Shown here piece after piece: positions 41,396 to 50,880 of a stretch of 64,000 nucleotides of DNA. Positions within the stretch are counted from its first letter, which is position 1; each line of letters starts with the position of its first letter. Source of the DNA: an uncultured Collinsella sp. (GTDB lineage: Bacteria; Actinomycetota; Coriobacteriia; Coriobacteriales; Coriobacteriaceae). Location of the stretch: contig CAUCQW010000002.1 in NCBI GenBank assembly GCA_958445065.1, positions 1-64,000 on the forward strand, written 5' to 3'. Made by a program: the position numbers and the translations under genes. The notes beneath the pieces were generated by a model, which was not told where the DNA came from, did no database searches, and saw nothing but the letters and a program-made list of their open reading frames with translations.

Positions 41396-42082
41396 ATGAT
41401 CGTCGCCATCGACGGCCCCGCCGGTTCCGGCAAGTCCACCATCGCCAAGGAGATTGCCCGCCAGCTGGGCTTTAACAAGCTCGACACGGGCGCCATGTAT
41501 CGCGCCGTCACCTTCGCCGCACTCGACCGCGGCATCGACCTGGACGACGAGGCTGCCATCGACGCCCTCGCCGAGCAGATCGATATCCGCTTTACCAACG
41601 GCACCGGCGAGGACACGCGCCTGACCATCGACGGCCAGGACGCATCGGCTGCCATCCGCACCCCGCAGGTGGACGCCAACGTCTCCAAGGTCTCGGCCTA
41701 CCCGGGCGTACGCGCCGCCATGCTCATCCATCAGCGCCGCGCAGCCGAAGACCGCGATATCGTGGCCGAAGGTCGCGATATCGGCACCGTCGTGTTCCCC
41801 AACGCGCAGGTCAAGGTGTTCCTGACCGCCGACCCGCGCGAGCGCGCCCGTCGCCGCGTGCTGCAGCGCCACCAAAACGACGCCCAGCCGCTCAGCGAAG
41901 AGCAGCTCGAAGCCGAGGTCGACGAAACCCTCGATGCCCTCAAGCAGCGCGACAAGCTCGACAGCAGCCGCGAGGTCGCGCCGCTCGTGCCCGCCGAGGA
42001 CGCCGTGCACGTCGACTCCACCGCCCACACCATCGATGAGGTCGTCTCGATAATCGAGGACCTCATCAACCAAAGGAGGTAG
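41396..42082 (+). CDS. cmk: Cytidylate kinase
   Basis: A 228-aa nucleotide kinase. P-loop AIDGPAGSGKSTIAKEIARQ is at residues 4-23. TGAMYRAVTFAALDRGIDLD, RTPQVDANVSKVSAYPGVRA and VAEGRDIGTVVFPNAQVKVF are diagnostic of Cmk. It phosphorylates CMP and dCMP for nucleic acid synthesis. GAAAGGA precedes the ATG. Followed 3 bp later by plsC. Confidence 0.97.
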   Translation: MIVAIDGPAGSGKSTIAKEIARQLGFNKLDTGAMYRAVTFAALDRGIDLDDEAAIDALAEQIDIRFTNGTGEDTRLTIDGQDASAAIRTPQVDANVSKVSAYPGVRAAMLIHQRRAAEDRDIVAEGRDIGTVVFPNAQVKVFLTADPRERARRRVLQRHQNDAQPLSEEQLEAEVDETLDALKQRDKLDSSREVAPLVPAEDAVHVDSTAHTIDEVVSIIEDLINQRR

Positions 42083-42085
42083 CCC

Positions 42086-42814
42086 ATGCGCCTGTTTAAG
42101 CAGACGCCCGAGGATTACTACAACGCCCCGTACGCCGAGTTCCCGGCGCTCATACGCGGCACTGTTGCCGTGGTCATGGGCATCCTGTGGGTCTTCTCCA
42201 AGCTCATGTGGCGCTGGAAGGTCGAGGACAGCGACCTGCTGTTTGAGCGGCAGGAAGGCCGCGGCAGCGTGGTCATCTGCAACCACACCTCAATGGCCGA
42301 GCTGCTGGCCGTTGAGACGGCGTTGTTCTTCGGCGGCCGCCGTGTGCGCCCTATCTTTAAATCTGAGTTCGCCAAGAGCAAGATCGTGCGCTGGGCCTTT
42401 AGCCGCGTGGGCGGTATTCCCGTCGAGCGCGGCACGGCCGACATGAAGTGTCTGCGTGCCGCCCAGCATGCGCTGCAGCGCGGCGAGGACGTCTTGATCT
42501 TCCCCGAGGGCACTCGCATCCGCTCGCGCGAGATCAAGCCCGAGGTCCACGGCGGTTTTGCGCTTATCGCCCAAATGGGCAAGGCGCCCGTCAACCCGCT
42601 CGCCATCTGCGGCTGGTCCGATATCACGCCTGCGGGCAAAAAGATCATGCGTCCCAAAAAGTGCTGGATCCGTGCCGGAAAGGCCATCTCGCTATCCGAT
42701 GCACCGGCCGAGCTCACGCGCAAGGAGCGTCTGGCATGGTTTGAGTCCGAGGCCATGAGTCGTGTCTACGCCATGCGCGACGACCTGTGCGCCGAGCACC
42801 CGGGTAGGTTCTAG
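42086..42814 (+). CDS. plsC: 1-acyl-sn-glycerol-3-phosphate acyltransferase
   Basis: A 242-aa membrane-associated acyltransferase. A hydrophobic N-terminal helix (about 22-43) precedes the HxxxxD-like motif, seen here as NHTSMAEL (H then E at the Asp position; residues ~71-78), and the FPEGTRIRS substrate motif near 141-149. It makes phosphatidic acid from lysophosphatidic acid. The replacement of Asp by Glu in the HX4D box (HTSMAE) is a mild oddity. Cotranscribed with cmk and ispH; plsY lies downstream, so the block contributes two steps of phospholipid synthesis. Confidence 0.9.
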   Translation: MRLFKQTPEDYYNAPYAEFPALIRGTVAVVMGILWVFSKLMWRWKVEDSDLLFERQEGRGSVVICNHTSMAELLAVETALFFGGRRVRPIFKSEFAKSKIVRWAFSRVGGIPVERGTADMKCLRAAQHALQRGEDVLIFPEGTRIRSREIKPEVHGGFALIAQMGKAPVNPLAICGWSDITPAGKKIMRPKKCWIRAGKAISLSDAPAELTRKERLAWFESEAMSRVYAMRDDLCAEHPGRF

Positions 42815-42816
42815 CC

Positions 42817-43716
42817 ATGGGCGAGGAAGTCATGAACACCGCCGAGGCCGTGCCCGGCAAGGCAGACGCCCCCACCATCGAAATCGCCGCCCACGCCGGC
42901 ACCTGCTACGGCGTGCAGCGTGCGCTCGATATGGCATTGGCGGCCGCCCCGCAGGCGGAAGAGAGCACTCAGGTCCACACGCTGGGTCCGCTCATCCATA
43001 ACCCCATCGTGGTCCGCGAGCTCGCCGAGGCGGGCGTCGGTCTGGCCGACACCTTGGACGATGCCGTATCTGGCACCGTGATCATCCGCGCCCACGGTGT
43101 GGTGCCGCAGGTCATTGACGCCGCTCGCGAGCGCGGCCTTACCGTGGTCGACGCCACCTGCCCCTACGTTAAGAAGGTCCATGTAGCCGCCGAGCGCCTG
43201 GTGCGCGAGGGCTACCGTGTGATCGTCGTGGGCGAGCCGGGCCATCCCGAGGTCGAGGGCATTCTGGGCCACGCCGGCGATGACGCTCAAGTCGTGAGCT
43301 GTGCCGCCGACGCCGACGAGCTGTCGCTCAAGGGCAAGGTTGGCCTGGTAGTGCAGACCACCCAAACCGCGCAGAACCTGGCCGAGGTTGTCGCCTCCAT
43401 CACCCCGCGCGTGCAGGAATTGCGTGTAATCAATACGATCTGCGCCGCCACGAGTGAGCGACAGCAGGCAGCAGCCGCACTTGCCAACCGCTGCGACTGT
43501 ATGGTCGTGGTTGGCGGCAAGAACTCGGGCAACACTCGCCGCTTGGCGCAGATTTGCACAAACGCCTGCGAGCGTACGTATCACATCGAGGAAGCTTCCG
43601 AGCTTCAGGCCGCGTGGTTTACCGACGCACGCCACATCGGCATCACCGCCGGAGCCTCTACCCCACAAGAACACATCGAGCGCGCCGTCGAGCGCATCAA
43701 GGAGCTTTGCCGCTAA
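42817..43716 (+). CDS. ispH: 4-hydroxy-3-methylbut-2-enyl diphosphate reductase
   Basis: A 299-aa protein. Three conserved cysteines that hold the [4Fe-4S] cluster are at residues 30 (GTCYGVQRAL), 115 (DATCPYVKKVH) and 209 (NTICAATSERQ). The conserved GPLIHNP and AGASTPQEHIE motifs are also present. It catalyses the last step of the non-mevalonate isoprenoid pathway. The start is at ATG 42817 just after plsC; a second in-frame ATG at 42832 would remove five residues. Confidence 0.97.
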   Translation: MGEEVMNTAEAVPGKADAPTIEIAAHAGTCYGVQRALDMALAAAPQAEESTQVHTLGPLIHNPIVVRELAEAGVGLADTLDDAVSGTVIIRAHGVVPQVIDAARERGLTVVDATCPYVKKVHVAAERLVREGYRVIVVGEPGHPEVEGILGHAGDDAQVVSCAADADELSLKGKVGLVVQTTQTAQNLAEVVASITPRVQELRVINTICAATSERQQAAAALANRCDCMVVVGGKNSGNTRRLAQICTNACERTYHIEEASELQAAWFTDARHIGITAGASTPQEHIERAVERIKELCR

Positions 43717-43718
43717 TC

Positions 43719-45161
43719 ATGGACCAGACCGTACCCGCATACGCCGCCGAGGTGGCCGATTACGGGCGCAGCCGCGACCCCGAGCCGGGTGAGGGCGCGC
43801 TCGTTAAAAACGTGCGCCCCGAATCGCCCGCATGGGATGTGGGTATCGAGCCGGGCATGCGCGTGCTCACGGTCAACGGCGAGCAACTGACCGATATGAT
43901 CGTGTGGCTCTGGGAGGCAGATGACGACACCGTCGAGCTGGAGGTTTTCGATCCGCGCGACGGCACCGTCACCCCCGTCGAGCTCGATCGCTTTCCCGGC
44001 GAGGACTGGGGCCTTGAGTTCGATGGCCCCATCTTCGACGGCATGCGTACCTGCGTAAACGCCTGTGTGTTCTGCTTTATGACGATGCTGCCCAAGGGCG
44101 GGCGCTCCACGCTCTACATCCGCGACGACGACTATCGCCTGAGCTTTTTGCAGGGCAACTTCGTCACGCTGACCAACCTCACCGACGAGGACGTGCAAAA
44201 CGTCATCGACCGTAACATGAGCCCCATGAACGTGTCGGTCCACGCCGTGAGCCCCGATGTCCGCCGCCGGATGATGGGCCGCAACGCCCAGCGCGGCATG
44301 GATGTGCTCGAGGCAATCATGGCCGCCGGTATCGAAATCCATGCGCAGATCGTTTTGTGCCCCGGCATGAACGACGGCGAGGAACTGCTGAAGACTCTGC
44401 GCTTTTGCGAGGAGCACGAACAGATCACGAGCCTGGGCATTGTGCCACTGGGCTTTACCAAGCATCAGAACCGCTTTACGTGGTCCTACAGCGACAAGCC
44501 CGAGCTGGCGCGCGAGACCATCGCCATGATCCGGCCCTTCCAGGACCGTGCCTTCGAGCGATTTGGCCGCCATACCTTCCAGATGAGCGACGAGTTCTAT
44601 CTGGACGCCGGCATCGAGCCGCCCGAGGCAGACTTTTACGACGGCTACCCGCAGTACTACGACGGCATCGGCATGATCCGCTCCTATCTGGACGAGACCG
44701 ACGATGTCCTTGCCGCCGACGCCGAGCGTCTGGCACGCGTTCGCAAGGCTATGACCGCCCGCGACCAGCGCCTGGTATGTCTTTCGGGCGTCAGCGCACG
44801 CGATACCGTGGCCCGCTTCGTGGAGTCTCCACAGGGCCTTTCCGGCACCGTCACGGCCATCAAAAACCGCTACTTTGGCGGTAACGTGGACGTGACCGGC
44901 CTCATCGTCGCCAGCGATATCCTTGAGCAGCTGCCGAAAGACCTGTCGGGGGTTATGCTCTTTGTGCCTAAGCTCATGTTCAACGCTGACGGCATGACGC
45001 TTGACGAGTATCATCGTGACGATTTACTCGCAAGCCTTACCAGTCGCGGCACCGAGGTTCATGTGGTGTCGACCATGCCGCATGAGCTGCTCGATACCCT
45101 GGAGCACATCCTTGGCATAACGCCCGCCAATTCAACTATTCCCGCTGACCCTATCCATTAA
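43719..45161 (+). CDS. DUF512 family protein (PDZ + radical SAM-like N-terminus)
   Basis: A 480-aa protein from ATG 43719. Residues ~25-85 form a PDZ-like domain (ALVKNVRPESPAWDVGIEPG). A radical-SAM type cluster motif Cx3Cx2C is at residues 112-119 (TCVNACVFCF), followed by an elongator-like fold and the DUF512 domain. This conserved family is often encoded next to der and is thought to be an iron-sulfur protein of unknown reaction. Here it lies between ispH and der, 2 bp after the former. Confidence 0.9.
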   Translation: MDQTVPAYAAEVADYGRSRDPEPGEGALVKNVRPESPAWDVGIEPGMRVLTVNGEQLTDMIVWLWEADDDTVELEVFDPRDGTVTPVELDRFPGEDWGLEFDGPIFDGMRTCVNACVFCFMTMLPKGGRSTLYIRDDDYRLSFLQGNFVTLTNLTDEDVQNVIDRNMSPMNVSVHAVSPDVRRRMMGRNAQRGMDVLEAIMAAGIEIHAQIVLCPGMNDGEELLKTLRFCEEHEQITSLGIVPLGFTKHQNRFTWSYSDKPELARETIAMIRPFQDRAFERFGRHTFQMSDEFYLDAGIEPPEADFYDGYPQYYDGIGMIRSYLDETDDVLAADAERLARVRKAMTARDQRLVCLSGVSARDTVARFVESPQGLSGTVTAIKNRYFGGNVDVTGLIVASDILEQLPKDLSGVMLFVPKLMFNADGMTLDEYHRDDLLASLTSRGTEVHVVSTMPHELLDTLEHILGITPANSTIPADPIH

Positions 45162-45171
45162 AGGAGAGCAG

Positions 45172-46506
45172 ATGAAACCTATCGTCGCCGTCGTCGGACG
45201 CCCCAACGTGGGCAAGTCCACGCTCGTTAACCGCCTGGCCCAGACCTCGGACGCCATCGTCCACGAGTCTCGCGGCGTCACGCGCGACCGCTCGTATCAC
45301 ACGGCCGATTGGAACGGCCGCGAGTTCACCATCGTCGACACGGGCGGCATTGAGCCGCTTAAGAGCGACGACGTCTTTGCCACGTCCATCCGCGACCAGG
45401 CCCTTGCCGCCGCCGAGGAAGCCGCCGTCATCCTGTTTGTGGTCGACGGTCGCACCGGCGTCACCGAGGAGGACGAGTCGGTCGCCCGCATGCTCAAGCG
45501 CTGCGGCAAGCCGGTCTTTCTGCTGGTGAACAAGCTCGACAACCCCGATCGCGAAAACGACAACATCTGGGAGTTCTATTCGCTCGGCATCGGCGAGCCC
45601 ACGCCGCTCTCGGCCCTGCATGGCCACGGCACGGGCGACCTGCTCGACGACATCGTGGCCCTGTTGCCCAAAGAGGAGGACGAGATCGCCGACGAGTTCC
45701 CTGATGCGCTGAACGTGGCCATCATCGGCCGCCCCAACGCCGGTAAGTCCTCGCTGTTCAACCGCATCCTGGGCGCCGACCGTTCCATCGTGTCCAACAT
45801 CGCCGGCACCACGCGCGATGCCATCGACACCGTCGTCGAGCGCGACGGCAAGCACTACCGAATGGTCGACACAGCGGGCATTCGCAAGAAGAGCACCGTG
45901 TACGAGAACATCGAGTACTACTCTATGGTCCGCGGCCTGCGCGCCATCGACCGCGCCGACGTGGCGCTGCTCGTCGTCGACGCCTCCGTGGGCGTCACCG
46001 AGCAGGATCAGAAGGTCATGGGCTTGGCCATCGAGCGCGGCTGCGCCATCGTGGTGCTGCTCAACAAGTGGGACCTGCTCGACGACGACCGCAAGCGTGA
46101 GGCCTGCATGGAGACCGTCGACCGCCGTCTGGGTGTTATGGCTCCCTGGGCTCAGTACCTGCGCATCTCGGCCCTGACCGGTCGCAGCGTCGAGAAGATC
46201 TGGGCGATGGTCGACGCAGCCGAGAAGACGCGCTCGCAAAAGATCAGCACCTCGCGCCTCAACACGTTCCTCACCGACCTGCGCGAGTTCGGTCATACCG
46301 TGGTGGACGGCAAGCGCCGCCTGCGCATGCACTACGTGACCCAGACGGGCGTCAACCCGCCGACGTTCACGTTCTTCGTCAACCACAGCGACCTGGTCAA
46401 CGACACCTACCAGCGCTACGTGGAGAACCGTATGCGCTCGACCTTCGATTTTTCCGGCACGCCCATTCGACTCTTCTTTAGGAAGAAGGAGCAAAAGGAT
46501 GCATAA
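45172..46506 (+). CDS. der: Ribosome-associated GTPase Der (EngA)
   Basis: A 444-aa protein with two tandem GTPase domains: GRPNVGKSTL at residues ~8-17 with DTGG and NKLD, and GRPNAGKSSL at ~186-195 with DTAGI and NKWD. A C-terminal KH-like domain follows (RRLRMHYVTQTGVNPPTFTF). Der is essential for 50S subunit maturation. The end overlaps the plsY start by 8 bp. Confidence 0.98.
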   Translation: MKPIVAVVGRPNVGKSTLVNRLAQTSDAIVHESRGVTRDRSYHTADWNGREFTIVDTGGIEPLKSDDVFATSIRDQALAAAEEAAVILFVVDGRTGVTEEDESVARMLKRCGKPVFLLVNKLDNPDRENDNIWEFYSLGIGEPTPLSALHGHGTGDLLDDIVALLPKEEDEIADEFPDALNVAIIGRPNAGKSSLFNRILGADRSIVSNIAGTTRDAIDTVVERDGKHYRMVDTAGIRKKSTVYENIEYYSMVRGLRAIDRADVALLVVDASVGVTEQDQKVMGLAIERGCAIVVLLNKWDLLDDDRKREACMETVDRRLGVMAPWAQYLRISALTGRSVEKIWAMVDAAEKTRSQKISTSRLNTFLTDLREFGHTVVDGKRRLRMHYVTQTGVNPPTFTFFVNHSDLVNDTYQRYVENRMRSTFDFSGTPIRLFFRKKEQKDA

Positions 46507-47182
46507 TCCGATTCTGCTGACCGCCATCTGCGCCGTGGTCTCGTTCTTTATCGGAGCGATTCCGTTTGGCCTGATCCTGGGCCGCGTGTTTAACCACACC
46601 GACATTCGCAAGGCGGGTTCCGGCAATATCGGCACCACCAACGCCTTGCGCGTAGCCGGCCCCAAGGTGGCCGCGCTCACGCTGCTGCTCGACTGCCTTA
46701 AGGGCGCCATCTGCGTTATCATCGCCCGTCCGCTTATCGCGGGCGTGGGCTATGGCTTTCCGCCGAGCATTATGGCTCCCGGTGCTGCCGGCGATTGGAT
46801 GCTCGGCGTCATCTGCCTGGCGGCCGTATGGGGCCATATCTTCTCGCCCTACCTCAACTTCCACGGCGGCAAGGGTATCGCCGTGGGCTTGGGCGTCATC
46901 CTCGCCTGGTACTGGCCCATTGGGCTTTCGCTGCTGGGCATGTTTATCGTGGCCGTCGCCATCACCAAGTTTGTATCGGTGGGCTCGCTTGCCGCGGCCA
47001 TCGGCCTTCCCATCGCCGCCTGCGCGGTCTTTCCGTACAGCAGCCTGGGACTTAAGTTTTGCATGGCGCTGATCGGCATTACCGTGGTGTGGGCCCATCG
47101 TGCGAACATCAAAAAGCTCATGACGGGCAAGGAGTCCAAGCTCTCGTTTACCAAGCGCGTCACCGAGCCCGACGATAAGTAG
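46499..47182 (+). CDS. plsY: Glycerol-3-phosphate acyltransferase PlsY
   Basis: A 227-aa polytopic membrane protein. The three PlsY motifs are present: FIGAIPFGLILGRVF, GSGNIGTTNALRVAG near residues 40-54, and HGGKGIAVGLGVIL near 120-133. It transfers acyl groups from acyl-phosphate to glycerol-3-phosphate, the first step of phospholipid synthesis, and pairs functionally with gpsA directly downstream, which makes its substrate. Confidence 0.96.
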   Translation: MHNPILLTAICAVVSFFIGAIPFGLILGRVFNHTDIRKAGSGNIGTTNALRVAGPKVAALTLLLDCLKGAICVIIARPLIAGVGYGFPPSIMAPGAAGDWMLGVICLAAVWGHIFSPYLNFHGGKGIAVGLGVILAWYWPIGLSLLGMFIVAVAITKFVSVGSLAAAIGLPIAACAVFPYSSLGLKFCMALIGITVVWAHRANIKKLMTGKESKLSFTKRVTEPDDK

Positions 47183-47191
47183 GAGAGAGTC

Positions 47192-48199
47192 ATGAATGTT
47201 GCGCTGATTGGCTCCGGCTCCTGGGGAACCGCCGTCGCCGGCCTTGCCGCCGCTCGAGCCGAGCGCGTGACCATGTGGGCCCATAGCGAGCAGACGGCCG
47301 CCGGCATCAATGGCGAGCACCGTAACCCCCGGTATCTGGTGGGATATGAGCTGCCCGGCAACGTCGTCGCCACGACGGACCTGGCGCAGGCGCTCAACGG
47401 CGCCGACGTCATTATCTTTGCCGTGCCCTCCACGCACCTACGCAGCGTATGCCATCAGGCGGCACCCTGTATCGCCGCCGACACCCCGGTGCTCTGCCTC
47501 ACCAAGGGTATTGAGCCCGAGTCCGGCCTGCTCATGAGCGAGGTCATTGCCAGCGAGATCGGCAACGATGCGCGCGTGGCGGCACTCTCGGGCCCCAACC
47601 ATGCCGAGGAGATCTGCCGCGGCGGACTTTCTGCCGCCGTCATCGCCAGCAAAGATCCGCAGGTAGGGGAGACCTTTAAGGACCTGCTCCTATCCACGGC
47701 CTTCCGCATCTACCTGTCGCAGGACATGACCGGCGTCGAGGTTTGCGGCGCCATGAAGAATGTCATCGCCATCGTGTGCGGCATTTCCGCCGGCTCCGGC
47801 GCGGGCGATAACACGCTCGCCCTCATCATGACGCGCGGTCTGGCCGAGATCAGCCGCTTGGTGCACGCCCGTGGTGGCCAGGCCATGACCTGCATGGGTC
47901 TTGCCGGCATGGGCGACCTCATTGCCACCTGCACCTCGGAGCATTCGCGCAACCGAACCTTTGGCTACGAGTTTGCCCACGGAGTGTCGCTCGACGAATA
48001 CCAGACGCGCACGCACATGGTGGTCGAGGGCGCCGTTGCGGCCCGCAGTGTCAGCGAGCTCGCCCGTTCACTGGGTGTAGACATTCCGCTCACCTTTGCC
48101 GTGGAGCAAACGCTCTACAACGGTGTTACTTTGGATAGGGCGCTCGAGATCCTTACCGACCGCGTCCCCTCCCAAGAGTTCTACGGACTCACCGACTAG
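47192..48199 (+). CDS. gpsA: NAD(P)H-dependent glycerol-3-phosphate dehydrogenase
   Basis: A 335-aa cytoplasmic enzyme. N-terminal nucleotide-binding motif NVALIGSGSWGTAVAGL (residues 2-18), LCLTKGIEPESGLLMSEV, the catalytic-lysine region GVEVCGAMKNVIAIVCGI near 182-199 and NTLALIMTRGLAEI. It reduces dihydroxyacetone phosphate to sn-glycerol-3-phosphate for membrane lipids. Follows plsY by 9 bp. Confidence 0.97.
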   Translation: MNVALIGSGSWGTAVAGLAAARAERVTMWAHSEQTAAGINGEHRNPRYLVGYELPGNVVATTDLAQALNGADVIIFAVPSTHLRSVCHQAAPCIAADTPVLCLTKGIEPESGLLMSEVIASEIGNDARVAALSGPNHAEEICRGGLSAAVIASKDPQVGETFKDLLLSTAFRIYLSQDMTGVEVCGAMKNVIAIVCGISAGSGAGDNTLALIMTRGLAEISRLVHARGGQAMTCMGLAGMGDLIATCTSEHSRNRTFGYEFAHGVSLDEYQTRTHMVVEGAVAARSVSELARSLGVDIPLTFAVEQTLYNGVTLDRALEILTDRVPSQEFYGLTD

Positions 48200-48217
48200 C
48201 GCAGAAAGGCTACTACC

Positions 48218-48889
48218 ATGGGTTCCATCAAAATCGCTCCGTCCGTCCTCTCGGCCGATATGGCCAACCTCAAGGGCGAGCTCGACAAGATCGCCGGTGC
48301 CGACTACGTGCACTTCGACGTCATGGACGGTCACTTTACCGGCAACCTCACCTTTGGCGTTGACATCCTCAAGGCCGTCAAGCGCTCCACCGATGTACCG
48401 GTCGACGCGCACCTGATGGTGTCGAACCCCGACGAGACGGTCGATTGGTACGCCGACGCCGGTGCCGACATGATCACCGTGCACTACGAAGCCTCCACGC
48501 ACCTGCATCGCACGCTCACGCATCTGCAGCAGCGCGGCATCAAGGCCGGCGTGGTGCTCAACCCCGCCACACCCGTCTGCGTGCTCGAGAGCATCATAGA
48601 CGTTGTCGACATGGTGCTGCTGATGAGCGTGAACCCCGGCTTTGGCGGCCAGAGCTTTATCCCGGGCACTCTGCCTAAGCTGCACGAGCTCAAGGCCATG
48701 TGTGAGCGCCACGGCGTGTCGCCCATGATCGAGGTCGACGGCGGCATTTCTTCTAAGAACATCGCCGAGGTCGTCAAGGCCGGCGCCAACGTGCTCGTAG
48801 CCGGCTCCGCCGTATTTAAGTCCGAAGATCCCGCCGCCGAGGTTGCGCTGCTGCAGAAGCTGGGCAACGAGGCCGCACAGGAGGCATAA
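48218..48889 (+). CDS. rpe: Ribulose-phosphate 3-epimerase
   Basis: A 223-aa TIM-barrel protein. IAPSVLSADMANLKGELDKI, HFDVMDGHFTGNLTFG, DAHLMVSNPDETVDWYADAG, LLMSVNPGFGGQSFIPGTL and EVDGGISSKNIAEVVKAGAN are the diagnostic blocks, including both catalytic Asp residues and metal-binding His residues. It interconverts ribulose-5-phosphate and xylulose-5-phosphate. AGAAAGG precedes the ATG. Confidence 0.97.
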   Translation: MGSIKIAPSVLSADMANLKGELDKIAGADYVHFDVMDGHFTGNLTFGVDILKAVKRSTDVPVDAHLMVSNPDETVDWYADAGADMITVHYEASTHLHRTLTHLQQRGIKAGVVLNPATPVCVLESIIDVVDMVLLMSVNPGFGGQSFIPGTLPKLHELKAMCERHGVSPMIEVDGGISSKNIAEVVKAGANVLVAGSAVFKSEDPAAEVALLQKLGNEAAQEA

Positions 48890-48895
48890 ATCCTT

Positions 48896-50074
48896 ATGAC
48901 CGCAGGTCAAAACCGCATACCCGTGAATCTTGACTATGCCGCCTCGACGCCCATGCGCGCCGAGGCGCTCCTTGCGCAGCGAGAGTACGACGACAGCGAG
49001 CTTGCGGGCGTCAACCCCAACTCACTGCACTCGCTTGGCCGCAAGGCCGCCGCACGCCTGGAAGTTGCCCGTCGCGAGATCGCCCGCAGCTTTGGCGCTC
49101 GCGTCCGCCCGTCCGAGATCGTCCTGACCAACGGCGGCACCGAGGCCAACCAGCTGGCGCTCCTCGGCCTTGCCGAGGGCGCCCGTCAGCACGACCGCAA
49201 GCGCAACCGCGTGATCGTATCTGCCATCGAGCACGATTCGATTCTGGACAACCTGCCGCTGCTGCGCGCCGCCGGCTTTACCGTCGATCTGGTGCAGCCC
49301 TGCCGTGCGGGCTACATCGAGCCCGCCGCGCTGAGCGACTTGCTCGGCGACGACGTCGCGCTCGTGAGCATCATGGCCGCCAACAACGAGACCGGCGTGG
49401 TGCAGCCCATCCGCGAGCTTGCCGCGGCTGCGCACACCGCAGGCGCCCTGTTCCACACCGATGCCATCCAGGGCTATCTGCATATTCCGCTCGATGTCAC
49501 CGAGCTGGGCGTCGACGCTATGTCCGTTGCCGCACACAAGATTGGCGGTCCTGTGGCATCCGGCGCGCTCTACCTTAAGAACCGCACGCCGCTGCGCCCC
49601 CGCATCTTTGGCGGTGGACAGGAAGCCGGACGTCGTGCCGGTACTCAGGACCTGCGCACGCAGCTCGCCTTTGCCGCTGCCGCCTGCACGCTGACGCCCC
49701 ATGTGGCCGAGGAGCGCGAGAAGCTACAAGCCCTTTCCGACAAGCTCTACGCCACGCTTACGGCCCATCCGCGCATTCACGCCACCATGGGTGACTACAC
49801 GCAGGCCGACCGTTTGCCCGGCATGGTATCGATCTACATTGACGGCATGGACTCCGAGGAGCTCATCATCAAGCTCGACGCCGCCGGCTTTGAGGTGTCG
49901 GCAGGCTCGGCATGCTCGAGCGGCAGCATGGACCCCAGCCACGTTTTGAGCGCGATGGGCATCGGTCGCGAGCAGGCGCTGGGCGCACTGCGCATCTCCT
50001 TCGATGACCGCGTGAATCCGGGCGATCTGGACGATTTTGCCCAGACGCTCCTCTCGATCGTAGGCGCCGCATGA
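48896..50074 (+). CDS. Cysteine desulfurase (NifS/IscS family)
   Basis: A 392-aa PLP enzyme. VNLDYAASTPMRAEALLAQR starts the fold; the PLP lysine is K215 in SVAAHKIGGPVASGALYLK, and the sulfur-accepting Cys is C340 in VSAGSACSSGSMDPSHVLSA. It releases sulfur from cysteine for Fe-S clusters or tRNA thiolation. The loop length around the Cys is of the IscS/NifS type rather than SufS. No iscU or mnmA follows in this block. The stop overlaps the next ATG by 4 bp. Confidence 0.93.
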   Translation: MTAGQNRIPVNLDYAASTPMRAEALLAQREYDDSELAGVNPNSLHSLGRKAAARLEVARREIARSFGARVRPSEIVLTNGGTEANQLALLGLAEGARQHDRKRNRVIVSAIEHDSILDNLPLLRAAGFTVDLVQPCRAGYIEPAALSDLLGDDVALVSIMAANNETGVVQPIRELAAAAHTAGALFHTDAIQGYLHIPLDVTELGVDAMSVAAHKIGGPVASGALYLKNRTPLRPRIFGGGQEAGRRAGTQDLRTQLAFAAAACTLTPHVAEEREKLQALSDKLYATLTAHPRIHATMGDYTQADRLPGMVSIYIDGMDSEELIIKLDAAGFEVSAGSACSSGSMDPSHVLSAMGIGREQALGALRISFDDRVNPGDLDDFAQTLLSIVGAA

Positions 50075-50880
50075 TCGTCGCCGAACTCGAGCGCGCCCTG
50101 CTTGCACGCTATCCCAAGGCGGACGCCGAACCCTGGGACCACGTAGGCTTATCCGTTGGCGACCCCGATGACGAGATCCGCGGCGTTGCCTGCGCGCTTG
50201 ACGCTACTAGGGACAACGTGCACCGCGCCTTGGCAGCCGGAGCCAACGTGTTGCTCACGCATCATCCCGTCTACATCAAGGCACCCGAGGCATTTTGCCC
50301 GCCCAGCGCGACACGTCCCCAGTGCAGTGCGGCGCTCTACGAGGCGGCCCGCTGCGGGGTGAGCATCATCTCGCTCCACACCAACCTGGACCGTTCGCAC
50401 GAGGCGCGCGTTCGTCTGAGTGAGTTGCTGGGCGCTGAGCCCATGAGCTCACTGGAGCATGTGGCCGAGCCCGAGGCCTGCGGCCTGGGAGCCCTTACGA
50501 CACTCGACGAGCCCTGCAGCCTGCGCGACCTTGCCACTCGCGCCGCCACGGCCTTCGGCAGCGACCCACGCGTTTGGGGCGAGGCCGATCACCCGTGCCG
50601 CACCGTCGCCATTTTGGGCGGCTCCTTGGGCGACTTTGGAGAGCTCGCCATCGCCTCAGGCGCAGATGTCATCGTGACAGGCGAGGCGGGCTACCATGTG
50701 GCGCAAGACCTTGCCTTGCGCGGGCTACCGGTGATCTTGCTCGGCCACGACCGCTCCGAGGAGCCGTTCGTTGATATATTGATGAACTCTGCAGTTGACG
50801 CCGGGGTCGACCCCCGTCATGCGATTAAAATACTGAACCCTTGCCAATGGTGGACTGTGACAAAAGGAGAGAACTTATGA
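50071..50880 (+). CDS. Nif3-like dinuclear metal-center protein
   Basis: A 269-aa protein of the Nif3/YbgI/YqfO family. PWDHVGLSVGDPDDEIRGVA, LLTHHPVYIK with the metal-binding HH, SLHTNLDRS, and VTGEAGYHVAQD with LLGHDRSEEP near the C-terminus supply the expected metal ligands. Its enzymatic function is not established. It starts inside the end of the cysteine desulfurase gene, and its own end overlaps the next gene (ATGA). Confidence 0.93.
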   Translation: MIVAELERALLARYPKADAEPWDHVGLSVGDPDDEIRGVACALDATRDNVHRALAAGANVLLTHHPVYIKAPEAFCPPSATRPQCSAALYEAARCGVSIISLHTNLDRSHEARVRLSELLGAEPMSSLEHVAEPEACGLGALTTLDEPCSLRDLATRAATAFGSDPRVWGEADHPCRTVAILGGSLGDFGELAIASGADVIVTGEAGYHVAQDLALRGLPVILLGHDRSEEPFVDILMNSAVDAGVDPRHAIKILNPCQWWTVTKGENL